The position numbers were made by a program, and so were the translations under genes. From NCBI RefSeq assembly GCF_902830275.1, contig NZ_CADESW010000001.1:1-64000 (forward strand): DNA of 64,000 nucleotides. Direction: 5' to 3'. Position 1 is the first letter of the stretch. Every line of letters starts with the position of its first letter. Of this stretch, positions 28,670 to 36,923 are shown one piece after another. Under the pieces are notes generated by a model. The model searched no databases and was not told the DNA's origin. It saw nothing but the letters and a program-made list of their open reading frames with translations. Source of the DNA: Burkholderia stagnalis. GTDB lineage: Bacteria; Pseudomonadota; Gammaproteobacteria; Burkholderiales; Burkholderiaceae.

Positions 28670-30361
28670 CTAGAAATATTGACTGACCTGCATCCAGATG
28701 CTTGGTGCGCGCACGGAGGAATCAAGCGTCGCGCCCAACGTCCACGAAGCGGTGAGAGAAATGTGCCGATTCGAACCAATCCAGGTTGCCCCCAGGCCAC
28801 CCGCCTGGATTTGTTGAATATTGTCCCCGGAGACCCATGGCTGCTTTCTCACCTGCACTCGCCCGGCATCGACGAATGTACTCAATTGCCACCCCGGCGC
28901 GGCCAGATACCGCAGCTCCGCCGTGGCCTGCCAGCCCTGGTCTCCGCTACCGGCGCCGAGCGCGTAGGCCCTGACGGCATACGGCCCTCCGAGACTGAAC
29001 TGCTGGGATGGATCGAGGTTGCGCGACGCGAGTTGCGCACTGAACTGCGCATACAGCTGAAATCGTCGCCCCATGGACTGCACGCGCAGCGCACTGATGC
29101 TCAGTTTGCTGAATGTACCCATTGCGTGCGTAAAGCGATCGGTTTCGAGGACATCATTGCTACGCAGCCGACCCATGCCGAACATCACCGAGAAGCCGCT
29201 CTGGCCGCCGCCCAGCCAGTCGTCCTGAACGTTGCCGCTGACACCGAACGACCACAGTCCGACCCGCTTGTCGCCATGGATCATGAAGCTCCCGTAGTTT
29301 TCCTGCAGACTGCTGGTCTCGTACTGGATCTGTGCGGTCACGCGGGCGTTGAGCCGGCGAAGCAGCGGTTGGGAAACGAACACGCTCTGCGCGGTCGCGC
29401 TGCCATGATAGTCAAGGCTCTCGAGAGCACCGCCAACGCGATAACGCATGTCCGAATAAGCGACACCGACGCGCGTGGAGGCCGGACCGATTGGCACCTG
29501 ATACCCAAGCCGGTAGTACCGCTGCCGTTCATTACTGACGAGGCCGCGCACGCTCAACTGATCGGCCAACCCGAGCAGGGAATTGAAATTCGCGTTTCCG
29601 CTCACGCGATACCGGCCTGTCGACGGATCCCCGAAATTGTCAAACTCCAGCGCACCGGTCGCGAGAGGCGCCTTCTTGACGTCGACCACGAGGTCGGTCG
29701 TCCCAGGGATGCCGCCGACACGCAGCGTGCCATGAGCGTCAGCGCCAGGCAGTTCGTTAAGCAGCAGCAGACTCCGCTCGAGATCGTCGCCACGTATCGG
29801 GTCGCCTTCCCGAATATTGCCAAGCGGTTGGCGCACGACGGCGTCATGCATGCGAGCATGGTTTTCGAGAACGATCTTTCCGTATTTCCCTTCGACGATC
29901 GCGATACGAACGACACCGCCTTCGATGTCCTGATGAGGCAGGTACGCACGCGCCAGCACGTAACCGTGCTCGCGATAGTAATGGGTCACGCGCACCGCCA
30001 CCTGCTGCAGGTCGGCGAAGCTCATTTCGCGGTTCGACGTGTCTGCGACGAGCGCCAGTAACTTGTCAACGCCGATTGCCGTGTTGCCCGCAAAAGTGAA
30101 TTGACGAACGAACACGCGCGCACCGCTGTCGCCGTTTTTTTCGGTCGCGGACTGGGGCGTCGGAATGCTCAGGCTCGGCACCGGCATGTTCGGTAACGAC
30201 GGGCCCGACGTCTCAATGTCGCGCATCGCCTGGCCGGGGCTCGGCGGCAAATTGCCGACGCGCCCCGGGATCTGCGCGTCGGCGTAGACGCTTCCCGACA
30301 GCGAAATCAATGCCCAAGCGCAGCACGGAAACAAGAGACGCAGCCGACGGTCGACGCGCAT
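28670..30361 (-). CDS. TpsB outer-membrane translocator (FhaC/ShlB family)
   Basis: The 563-residue protein has a signal peptide (LLFPCCAWALISLSGSVYADA), a proline-rich linker and two POTRA domains (VFVRQFTFAGNTAIGVDKLL, and VVRIAIVEGKYGKIVLENHA). The 16-strand barrel follows with the conserved region LDPSQQFSLGGPYAVRAYALG and a C-terminal aromatic ending MQVSQYF. It should secrete the TpsA adhesin of this locus. It is the most upstream gene and is separated from its presumed partner by the whole chaperone-usher set. I chose ATG 30361 because it directly precedes the signal peptide; the frame extends to 30565 without signal character. Confidence 0.92.
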   Translation of the reverse strand: MRVDRRLRLLFPCCAWALISLSGSVYADAQIPGRVGNLPPSPGQAMRDIETSGPSLPNMPVPSLSIPTPQSATEKNGDSGARVFVRQFTFAGNTAIGVDKLLALVADTSNREMSFADLQQVAVRVTHYYREHGYVLARAYLPHQDIEGGVVRIAIVEGKYGKIVLENHARMHDAVVRQPLGNIREGDPIRGDDLERSLLLLNELPGADAHGTLRVGGIPGTTDLVVDVKKAPLATGALEFDNFGDPSTGRYRVSGNANFNSLLGLADQLSVRGLVSNERQRYYRLGYQVPIGPASTRVGVAYSDMRYRVGGALESLDYHGSATAQSVFVSQPLLRRLNARVTAQIQYETSSLQENYGSFMIHGDKRVGLWSFGVSGNVQDDWLGGGQSGFSVMFGMGRLRSNDVLETDRFTHAMGTFSKLSISALRVQSMGRRFQLYAQFSAQLASRNLDPSQQFSLGGPYAVRAYALGAGSGDQGWQATAELRYLAAPGWQLSTFVDAGRVQVRKQPWVSGDNIQQIQAGGLGATWIGSNRHISLTASWTLGATLDSSVRAPSIWMQVSQYF

Positions 30362-30775
30362 TCGTTCGACCGCTGGATTGCGAATAGGCGCCGACGAACG
30401 ACAAAGCCCCCTCTCATGCCAACGGCGAGCGACGACCTGCCAGCCGTCATGCGTCGGGATTCCGCAGCACCCGCCCGCATTTTCATGCTGAACATCATTT
30501 CGCGATGCGTGGGCGGGGTTTCTAGCGCCGCTCACCCCCACGCTCAAATCGACAAATATAAACATCCGACTTCAATTTTCCGGCCATTTACCGGACGTTA
30601 AATAGTTGCATCGACTCTACATAAAAATCATCCATCAAAAAATAGGACGAATCTCAAATTTGGATTCCTATTAAATAGCCACAGCAGTCGCATGAAATAC
30701 ATAGATCGTTAAATAAAGTTTCCGTTTTCTTGAAAGCCTGCCAGAATCAGGATCTAGTCACGGTTTTCCCTGAGA
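30362..30775. other. AT-rich region upstream of tpsB
   Basis: About 410 bases with no supported gene. 30590-30740 is very AT-rich and probably contains the tpsB promoter on the leftward strand. It is bounded on the right by transposase remnants. An extended in-frame start for tpsB would reach 30565. Confidence 0.45.
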
Positions 30776-31462
30776 GAAACCCATGCGAGAGCCCACATTG
30801 CAGATGGAGCGCGGGATTCCATCGCGCGATATGTTCGCGCCGGGTATTCGCGGCGCCCGCTCCGTCGGAGTTCGAAGCCTGTTTCGCCTGCCGGATGCGA
30901 GGGGGCAAGCCGGCTTGGCGTGACGCTGGGGCAAGCCCGGACCGCCGACAAGAGCAACGAGATCACGGCCATTGCGGCACTGCTCGATGTATTGCTGCTC
31001 AAGGGCGCGATCGTCACGATCGATGCGATGGGACAACAGGCAGGAACTGCGTGTTGGCGCTCAAGGACGATCAGTCGGCGCTGCTGGAGCGGATCCGCTA
31101 TGCACTTGAGGCCATCGAGCGTGTGCCGGACGCCTATCGGAACCATACCGCCTAGCACCGGGAAATCGACAAGGATCACGACCGCATCGACACGCGCCCA
31201 TGTATCGCTAGCGATGTCCTGGTGTGCCGGGACCCTGATTCGGACTTATGTGCCGGACGCGGCCTTCGGGGATGACCAATGCAGGGTTTGCGTCAACGAC
31301 GCCGCCCGGAACTTTGCGATCTTGCGTCGCATCGGCCTGAACCAGCGCAAAGCGGATACGACGATGAAGACCGGCATCAAGAATCGACGGCTCGGAGCGG
31401 AGGCCAGTGACGCCTGCCGCGCCGCTGTTCTCCGTGTGTGACATTTCGTGCGATTGCCTTGG
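30776..31462 (+). mobile_element. Decayed ISAs1-family insertion sequence (transposase pseudogene)
   Basis: Fragments in changing frames match an ISAs1-type DDE transposase in order. They are GIPSRDMFA and, after a frameshift, RVFAAPAPSEFEACF; then LGQARTADKSNEITAIAALL and LLKGAIVTIDAMG; then, after another shift, REIDKDHDRIDTR and finally DQCRVCVNDAARNFAILRRI with MKTGIKNRRL. Parts of the middle, including the region after the first catalytic block, are deleted. The right end reads CGTGCGATTGCCTTG (about 31449-31463), similar to ISAs1-type terminal repeats. No left terminal repeat or target duplication was recognised. It cannot encode an active enzyme and marks the edge of the adhesion island. 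Confidence 0.85.
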
Positions 31463-31668
31463 CAACGCGGTCGATTTTTCCAAAATTTCGGAAAAGTCCC
31501 ATAGAAAAATTACTTGCAGATACTTAATCTCTTCCCGTTTTCCGGATCATCGTCGCGCAAACGTTTCGCCGGCCTGCAGGGCTGGCGCGCCTTGGCCGGG
31601 CATGCCGACGGGCGGGATCCACATGAAGCGTCATCAATAATCAAATCTCAGCGACGGAATAACGACGC

Positions 31669-31959
31669 ATGCAGACCATTCAGCAACTGCAAACCCAGCT
31701 TGCGGAACTCGACAAGCGAATCAAGGCGGCGCGCCGCAGCGAGCGCGATGCGGCACTCACGAAGGTGCGCGACCTCGTCACGAGCTATGCGCTGACCGCG
31801 CGCGAAGTCTTCGGGCAGGGCTACAGCGATCGCGCGAAACTGTTCACGGTCGGCGCGAAATACCGCGACCCCGTCACCGGCGCGACGTGGAGCGGGCGCG
31901 GCCGCGCACCGTCGTGGATCGTCGGGCGCGACCGCGCCGCGTTCCTGATCCGGGAGTAG
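31669..31959 (+). CDS. H-NS family histone-like nucleoid-structuring protein
   Basis: The 96-residue protein has an N-terminal coiled-coil oligomerisation helix (IQQLQTQLAELDKRIKAARRSERD) and the C-terminal H-NS DNA-binding motif in KYRDPVTGATWSGRGRAPSW. Such proteins bind AT-rich DNA minor grooves and silence acquired genes. It lies right next to the AT-rich adhesion island and the IS remnant, so it may act on that island; this is inference. It is a short H-NS paralogue typical of Burkholderia, which carry several. The ribosome-binding site is weak. Confidence 0.93.
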   Translation: MQTIQQLQTQLAELDKRIKAARRSERDAALTKVRDLVTSYALTAREVFGQGYSDRAKLFTVGAKYRDPVTGATWSGRGRAPSWIVGRDRAAFLIRE

Positions 31960-31981
31960 CGCCCGCGCGGCCCGGCGTCGC

Positions 31982-32911
31982 TCAATAGACGTCCGGCACG
32001 ATCATGTCGTCCGGCACGGGCCGGCGGATGTAGTCCTCGTGATGCTCGCGCTGCGGCAGGTCGATCGGTGCGCGCGGGATCTCGTGATACGGCACCTGGC
32101 CCAGCAGATGGTGCATGCAGTTCAGGCGCGCGCGCTTCTTGTCGACCGCCTGCACGACCCACCACGGTGCCTCGGGAATGTGCGTGCGCTGCAGCATCTC
32201 CTCCTTCGCGACCGTATACGCTTCCCAGCGGCGCCGGCTTTCCAGGTCCATCGGGCTCAGCTTCCACTGTTTGAGCGGATCCTCGATGCGGCTCTGGAAG
32301 CGCCGCTCCTGCTCGGCGTCGGTGATCGAGAACCAGTACTTCACGATCTGGATGCCGCTGCGCACCAGCATCTTCTCGAACTCCGGCACCGACCGGAAAA
32401 ACTCCTCGTACTCGTCGTCGGTGCAGAAATTCATCACGCGCTCGACGCCTGCGCGGTTGTACCAGCTGCGGTCGAACAACACGATTTCGCCGCCCGCCGG
32501 CAGATGCGCGACGTAGCGCTGGAAATACCACTGCGTTCGCTCGCGGTTGCTGGGCGCGGGCAGCGCCGCGACGCGGCACACGCGCGGGTTCAGCCGCTGC
32601 GTGATGCGCTTGATCGCGCCGCCCTTGCCCGCCGCGTCGCGCCCCTCGAAGATCACGACGAGCCGGTGCCCGGTGCTCACGACCCAGTCCTGCAGCTTGA
32701 CCAGTTCGCCCTGCATCCGGAACAACTCGCGGAAATACTGCTTGCGCGCCTCGCGCCGTTCCGGCGAAAACAGCAGGTCATCGTCATCGAAGCGACGGTC
32801 GTCGAGCTCCATCTCGAGTTCTTCGTCGTATGCGTCGACGAGATCTTCCTCGAGCCGGCGCTGGCGCGCCTCCATCGCTTCCACATCGATACGGGTGTCG
32901 TTGTCGCCCAT
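31982..32911 (-). CDS. ppk2: Polyphosphate kinase 2
   Basis: The 309-residue enzyme shows the PPK2 core: Walker A in VIFEGRDAAGKGGAIKRIT, the lid-proximal FDRSWYNRAGVERVMNFC, and KYWFSITDAEQERRFQSRI. PPK2 enzymes phosphorylate nucleoside di- or monophosphates using polyphosphate in the cytoplasm. The N-terminal extension (about 1-70) is very acidic (EELEMELDDRRFDDDDLL). Which nucleotide is preferred cannot be read from sequence. GAAGGAGG lies just before ATG 32911, a near-perfect ribosome-binding site. It converges with the H-NS-like gene, 22 bases apart. Confidence 0.95.
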   Translation of the reverse strand: MGDNDTRIDVEAMEARQRRLEEDLVDAYDEELEMELDDRRFDDDDLLFSPERREARKQYFRELFRMQGELVKLQDWVVSTGHRLVVIFEGRDAAGKGGAIKRITQRLNPRVCRVAALPAPSNRERTQWYFQRYVAHLPAGGEIVLFDRSWYNRAGVERVMNFCTDDEYEEFFRSVPEFEKMLVRSGIQIVKYWFSITDAEQERRFQSRIEDPLKQWKLSPMDLESRRRWEAYTVAKEEMLQRTHIPEAPWWVVQAVDKKRARLNCMHHLLGQVPYHEIPRAPIDLPQREHHEDYIRRPVPDDMIVPDVY

Positions 32912-33007
32912 GGGGCCTCCTTCAATGACGCGGCGAATTCGCTCGCATTATCGCAGGCAGGCTGAGCGGAATGATGAAAGCAATATGTCAGTGGGCACTG
33001 AGCCGGG

Positions 33008-34606
33008 TCAGAAGCGGAAATTGAGCAGCACGCTCGCGAGTACCGGGTTCGCCGAGATGTCGAACGTGTTCGACGCGAGCGTGCGGTTCGGCTGGCTGAT
33101 GTTCAGCGTGATCGTCGTGCGCAGCGGGATGTAGGTGACCATCCCCGTGATCCAGAAGCGGCGCGTGATCTGGTAGCTCGCGCCGACCGTGAACACCGGC
33201 TCCCAGACGCTCTTCACCTTCGCCGACACGTTGGTGCGGCCCGACAGCAGCAGGTCGCCGCCGGCATTCCACACCCGCTGGAACCATGCGGGATCGAGCA
33301 GCAGCCCCTGCAGGCTGCCGATCTCCCCGCCCGCGGCGAGCAGCCCGCCGAGCGACGCGAGCTTGCGCTGGAACAGCGGGTTCAGGTTGGTGTTCGTGAA
33401 GCGCGTATAGCTGACGCCGAGGCCGACGAACGGCCGGAACCGGTCCTCGCGGTCGCCGAGGTAGTACTTGAACACGACGGAGCCGAGCCACGCGCGCGTC
33501 GTCGCGAGCGGGTTGCTACCGGTGTTCGCGAGATCGATCAGCGGCAGCCGGCCCTGGATGCCCGGAAAGACCCGGTCGAGCGGCAGCGCGATGCTGCCGT
33601 GCCCACGCAGCGTCAGCACCGGCGGAATGCCTGCGCCGAGTTCGGCCGCCCAGTTCTCGGTGAAGAAATGCGTGAGCGTGAACGCGAACGTGTTCGTGTT
33701 GCTGAGCGACAGCTGCGAGCCGCGGTTCTCGAAGCTGTTCAGGCCGAGCGCGTCGGTGTGCGTGGTGACGGGCGTCGAGCGGCCCGTCGTCGCGACGAAG
33801 TGCCAGCCGAGGCCGACCATGTTGCGGTCGTCGCCCGCCAGCTGCTCGAGCAGGGGCGGCGCCTGCGCGGCCGGCAGGTCCGGCAGCCGCGACGGGTCGA
33901 TCGGATGCAGTTCGTACGGCATGCGATCCGCGTGGACGACGGCGGGCGCTTGTGTCGCCTGCGTCGCCTGCGTCGCTTGTGTCGCTTGTGTCGCTTGTGT
34001 CGCTTGTGTCGCTTGTGTCGCTTGTGTCGCTTGTGTCGCTTGTGTCGCTTGTGTCGCTTGTGTCGCTTGTGTCGCTTGTGTCGCGTTCGCCACCTTCGTC
34101 ACCTTCGTCACCTTCGTCACCTTCGCCACCTTCGTCACATCGCGCGCCGCCGGGCCGCATGCGGCGGCATCCGCGCCATCGGCATCGAAGCCGATGCCGT
34201 CCGCGCCGTCGTCTGCGCCTTCCCCAGCGCCATTGCGCGATGCCGGGCCGCATGCGCCACGGTCCGACGCCGCAGGGTGCTGGCCGAGCGTAATCTTGCC
34301 CGCGCTCAGCGGCACGGGCGGCGGCAGCGCACCGTTCGCGCCCGCACCGTCCGCGCCCGCGCGCCGCGCTGCGCGCGCCGGCACGCCGTCGGTGCGCCAC
34401 GCGGCCGCGTCGAACCCATCCGCATCGCCGCCCGGCCAGAAGCCGATGCCGTCCGCCCCCGCCTGCCAGCGCGCGTCGGCCGCATCGTCGGGCAGCGGCG
34501 CGGCGTGCGCGGCGGCGGCGCACGCGAACAGCGTCGCGCCGAGCCAGCACGACAGCAGGCATGCCCGGCCATGCCGCCGGCGGCGGCGCGCGTTGCGCTT
34601 CGCCAT
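33008..34606 (-). CDS. OmpW-like outer-membrane protein with long N-terminal repeat region
   Basis: The 532-residue protein has a signal peptide (LLSCWLGATLFACAAAAHA). An Ala/Gly/Asp-rich low-complexity region (about 35-155) leads to a KV(T/A) repeat and a long (TQA)n repeat (about 155-220). A beta-barrel with OmpW features follows (HFFTENWAAELGAGIPPVL, FRPFVGLGVSYTRFTNTN, C-terminal ASVLLNFRF). OmpW proteins form small hydrophobic channels and normally have about 210-230 residues, so the first half is an unusual addition. It starts four bases after the HlyD stop and so belongs to the peptide-export operon. A role as exit pore, receptor or protection factor is conjecture. Confidence 0.85.
   Translation of the reverse strand: MAKRNARRRRRHGRACLLSCWLGATLFACAAAAHAAPLPDDAADARWQAGADGIGFWPGGDADGFDAAAWRTDGVPARAARRAGADGAGANGALPPPVPLSAGKITLGQHPAASDRGACGPASRNGAGEGADDGADGIGFDADGADAAACGPAARDVTKVAKVTKVTKVTKVANATQATQATQATQATQATQATQATQATQATQATQATQATQATQATQAPAVVHADRMPYELHPIDPSRLPDLPAAQAPPLLEQLAGDDRNMVGLGWHFVATTGRSTPVTTHTDALGLNSFENRGSQLSLSNTNTFAFTLTHFFTENWAAELGAGIPPVLTLRGHGSIALPLDRVFPGIQGRLPLIDLANTGSNPLATTRAWLGSVVFKYYLGDREDRFRPFVGLGVSYTRFTNTNLNPLFQRKLASLGGLLAAGGEIGSLQGLLLDPAWFQRVWNAGGDLLLSGRTNVSAKVKSVWEPVFTVGASYQITRRFWITGMVTYIPLRTTITLNISQPNRTLASNTFDISANPVLASVLLNFRF
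33948..34082 (-). repeat. Nine-base tandem repeat, 15 copies, encoding (Thr-Gln-Ala)n
   Basis: Fifteen consecutive nine-base units, mostly GCTTGTGTC on the plus strand with two GCCTGCGTC variants, encode Thr-Gln-Ala repeats in the OmpW-like protein. Period nine keeps frame whatever the copy number, so length variation by slippage would change the protein without breaking it. Confidence 0.97.
34091..34135 (-). repeat. Nine-base tandem repeat, 5 copies, encoding Lys-Val-Thr/Ala
   Basis: Five units of CACCTTCGT (one CACCTTCGC) lie nine bases beyond the TQA array in the same reading frame and encode the KVAKVTKVTKVTKVA segment just before it. The two arrays have different units but the same period. 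Confidence 0.95.
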
Positions 34607-34610
34607 CGGC

Positions 34611-35906
34611 TCAGGCCGGCGCGCCGAAGATGCGCTGGCGCATCCGGTACAGCGGCTCGAACAGCCATTCGAGCAGGCTGCGCTTCTCGAGCACGATGTC
34701 GGCCTTCAGCATCATCCCCGCCTTCAGCGCGAGCGCGTTGCCCTCGAACGACGGCGTGCGTTCCGCGAGCTCGACCCAGGTCTTGAAATAAGTCTGCGGC
34801 GCGGCCGAGTCGCCCGGCAGGTTCAGCTCCTTCGCGGTGAACGCGACCGGCGAGATCGACAGCACCTTGCCGCGATACGTGCCGAACTTCTCGACCGGGT
34901 AGCTCGCATAGGCGACCTTCACCTCCTGCCCCGGCTTGATGAAGCCGGCCTTCGACGACGGGATGTAAACCTCGGCGATCAGCCCGTCGGCCTTCGCCGG
35001 CAGGATCTCCACCACGCGCGTGCCGGGCGGGTCGATCACGCCGCCCTGCACGACGTCGAGCCGCACGATCTGGCCGTCGGCCGGCGCATACAGCACCTGG
35101 TTGACGCTTTCGTCGATGTTGTATTCCTTCGAGTTCAGCTCCTCCTGCTTGATCTTCAGCTCGGCGTTCGCGCCGTCGTACTTGCTCTGCATCGTCTCCA
35201 GGTCGCCGCGCAGCTTCAGCGCGTTCTTCGCGAGTTCCGCGCGGCGCAGCATCAGATCCTGGTAAGCCTGGCCCGCCTGCAGGAATTGCGTGTTGACCTG
35301 GTTGTACTGCTCGAGCGTCACCACTTGCTCGTCGAGCAGCTGCTTCACGCGGCTGCGCCGCTCGCCGTACTCGTCGACGATGCGCTTCTGGTCCTGGATC
35401 TGCCGGTCGATCAACGCGCGGCTCTCGCCCTGCGCGGCGATCTGCCGGTTGATCTGCTGCACCGACGAGCGGTATTCGAGCCGCGCGGCGTCGATCTGCT
35501 GCGTGACCTCGACGCGCTGGCGCGCGAGCGCCGCGCGCATCCCCTGCACGTTGTTCGCCTGGCTGACGAAGCTCGTGTCGCGCGTCACCGCGAGCAGGCG
35601 CTGCCCCGCCTTCACGTGCTGGTCCTTGCCGACGTATACGTCGCGCACCGCCCAGCCCTGCGGCGCGCCGACGCCGATCAGGCCCGTGCGCGGCGTCAGC
35701 ATGCCCGCCACGCTCTCGGTGTTCGCATAGCTCAGCTCGACGAGCGCGGTCACGAACATCGCGAACATCGCGAGCGACAGGTAGCAGAAGAAGCGCAGCG
35801 ACACCGGCACGTCGACGACGCCGTTGATCACGGTGCCGAACGACGTGCCGCGCGCGAGCTTGCGCGACGGCTTCTGTTCTCGGAGGGCGGAATACCAGGT
35901 CGGCAT
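34611..35906 (-). CDS. HlyD/MchE-type membrane fusion protein
   Basis: The 431-residue adaptor has a short cytoplasmic tail, one membrane segment (FFCYLSLAMFAMFVTALVEL, about 40-60) and a first lipoyl half (GAPQGWAVRDVYVGKDQHVKAGQRLLAV). A long coiled-coil hairpin follows (about 120-275). The second lipoyl half and beta-barrel come next (ADGQIVRLDVVQGGVIDPPGTRVVEI, YIPSSKAGFIKPGQEVKVAYASYPVEKFG). It should bridge the C39 ABC exporter in the inner membrane and the TolC-type channel. It begins 13 bases after the acyltransferase stop. Length and architecture match adaptors of bacteriocin and haemolysin exporters such as colicin V CvaA. Confidence 0.94.
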   Translation of the reverse strand: MPTWYSALREQKPSRKLARGTSFGTVINGVVDVPVSLRFFCYLSLAMFAMFVTALVELSYANTESVAGMLTPRTGLIGVGAPQGWAVRDVYVGKDQHVKAGQRLLAVTRDTSFVSQANNVQGMRAALARQRVEVTQQIDAARLEYRSSVQQINRQIAAQGESRALIDRQIQDQKRIVDEYGERRSRVKQLLDEQVVTLEQYNQVNTQFLQAGQAYQDLMLRRAELAKNALKLRGDLETMQSKYDGANAELKIKQEELNSKEYNIDESVNQVLYAPADGQIVRLDVVQGGVIDPPGTRVVEILPAKADGLIAEVYIPSSKAGFIKPGQEVKVAYASYPVEKFGTYRGKVLSISPVAFTAKELNLPGDSAAPQTYFKTWVELAERTPSFEGNALALKAGMMLKADIVLEKRSLLEWLFEPLYRMRQRIFGAPA

Positions 35907-35918
35907 GGGGCAGGCTCG

Positions 35919-36923
35919 TCAGGGGCGGCGCCGCGCGCCGGCATCGAGCAGCGGCGACGGCATCAGGTAAGGCGCGAAGTGTTCCCAGAAATGCCACTGC
36001 TCGGGCTGGCGCACGAGCGCCTGCTCGAGGCGGTCGACGATCCGCTGGTGCGTCGCGCGCACCGGCGACGCGTCGTCGTCCGCGCCGAGCATCGGCGCGA
36101 GCGCGCCCGTTTCCAGTTCGGCGAAATGCACCGCGCAGCGGTCGCGGAACGGCACGCCGGTCGCATACGCGACGAGCATCGGAATGCCCTGCTCGACCGC
36201 GAGCTTCACGCCGCCGCCCGCCATCCGCACCCAGCGGCCGCCGAGCCGGCAGCGATTGGTCCGGCCGAACTTGCCGTGCAGGTCGGAGAACAGCAGGAAC
36301 ACCGGCTGCTCGCGGCGCAGGCTCGCGAGCAGCCGCCGCAGCTGCACGCGCTCGTCGATGTCGATCATCTCCACCTGCCCCGCGCCGTATTCGCCGACGA
36401 GCCGCAACGCGTCGTCGAAGAACGCGCCCGGCGCATCCTTGTGCAGGATCACGATCAGCTTGCGATCGTTCGGGATCAGGAAGCGCAGCTTGGTGACGAA
36501 CAGCATCAGGTTGCCGAAATGCAGCCCGGCGAGCATCAGCGGGCCGCCGCGCGCGAGCGCGGTGCGCAGCGCCGGGTCGCCTTCGCACGCCATCGCGTCG
36601 ATCAGCGCCTTCATCGAAGCGAGGCTGCGCGTGCGCAGCGCGAGCCCCGCGAACTCCGCCTCGAACAGCTCGCGCACGATCGACGCCGCGACCTCGCGCA
36701 CGCGCCGCGGATCGTCGTTCAGGTGGCCGCTCAGCATGTGCGCGACCGTGCGTTCGATCGACTCGCGGATCGACGGGAAACACCGCAGGCATGCGGCCGA
36801 GCACCAGCGCATCAGCCGCAGGCCGCGCGCGGGCGACGTGCGCAGCGCAAGCGCGCGCACGGTGCGCCGCGCGAGGTACGCGTATGAGAACGCGTTGAAC
36901 AGGAACAGTCGCGCCAGCATCAT
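35919..36923 (-). CDS. LpxL/HtrB-like acyltransferase, active-site motif altered
   Basis: The 334-residue protein resembles lysophospholipid/lipid A acyltransferases. It has a hydrophobic N-terminus (MMLARLFLFNAFSYAYLA), LMLAGLHFGNLMLFVTKL at the catalytic block, and a later substrate block FLLFSDLHGKFGRTN followed by GRWVRMAGGGVKLAVEQGIPMLVAYATG. The usual HX4(D/E) dyad reads HFGNLM here, so the acid is missing at the expected place. It overlaps the ABC exporter stop by ATGA and has GGAG upstream, so it is translationally coupled to the exporter. Possible roles are acylating the exported peptide, remodelling lipids for self-protection, or a non-catalytic function; none is shown. Confidence 0.85.
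   Translation of the reverse strand: MMLARLFLFNAFSYAYLARRTVRALALRTSPARGLRLMRWCSAACLRCFPSIRESIERTVAHMLSGHLNDDPRRVREVAASIVRELFEAEFAGLALRTRSLASMKALIDAMACEGDPALRTALARGGPLMLAGLHFGNLMLFVTKLRFLIPNDRKLIVILHKDAPGAFFDDALRLVGEYGAGQVEMIDIDERVQLRRLLASLRREQPVFLLFSDLHGKFGRTNRCRLGGRWVRMAGGGVKLAVEQGIPMLVAYATGVPFRDRCAVHFAELETGALAPMLGADDDASPVRATHQRIVDRLEQALVRQPEQWHFWEHFAPYLMPSPLLDAGARRRP

Noticed and set aside
30730..31155. Open frames of about 140 codons in the IS remnant, considered as separate small genes
   Set aside because: They contain transposase blocks interrupted by frameshifts and have no independent features.
33948..34135. CRISPR-like array
   Set aside because: Units are nine bases with no spacers and are in frame within a coding gene.
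33468..36887. 1139-codon rightward frame across the peptide-export operon, with a Cys-Val-Ala repeat
   Set aside because: The CVA repeat is the antisense reading of the TQA array. The rest has shadow composition.
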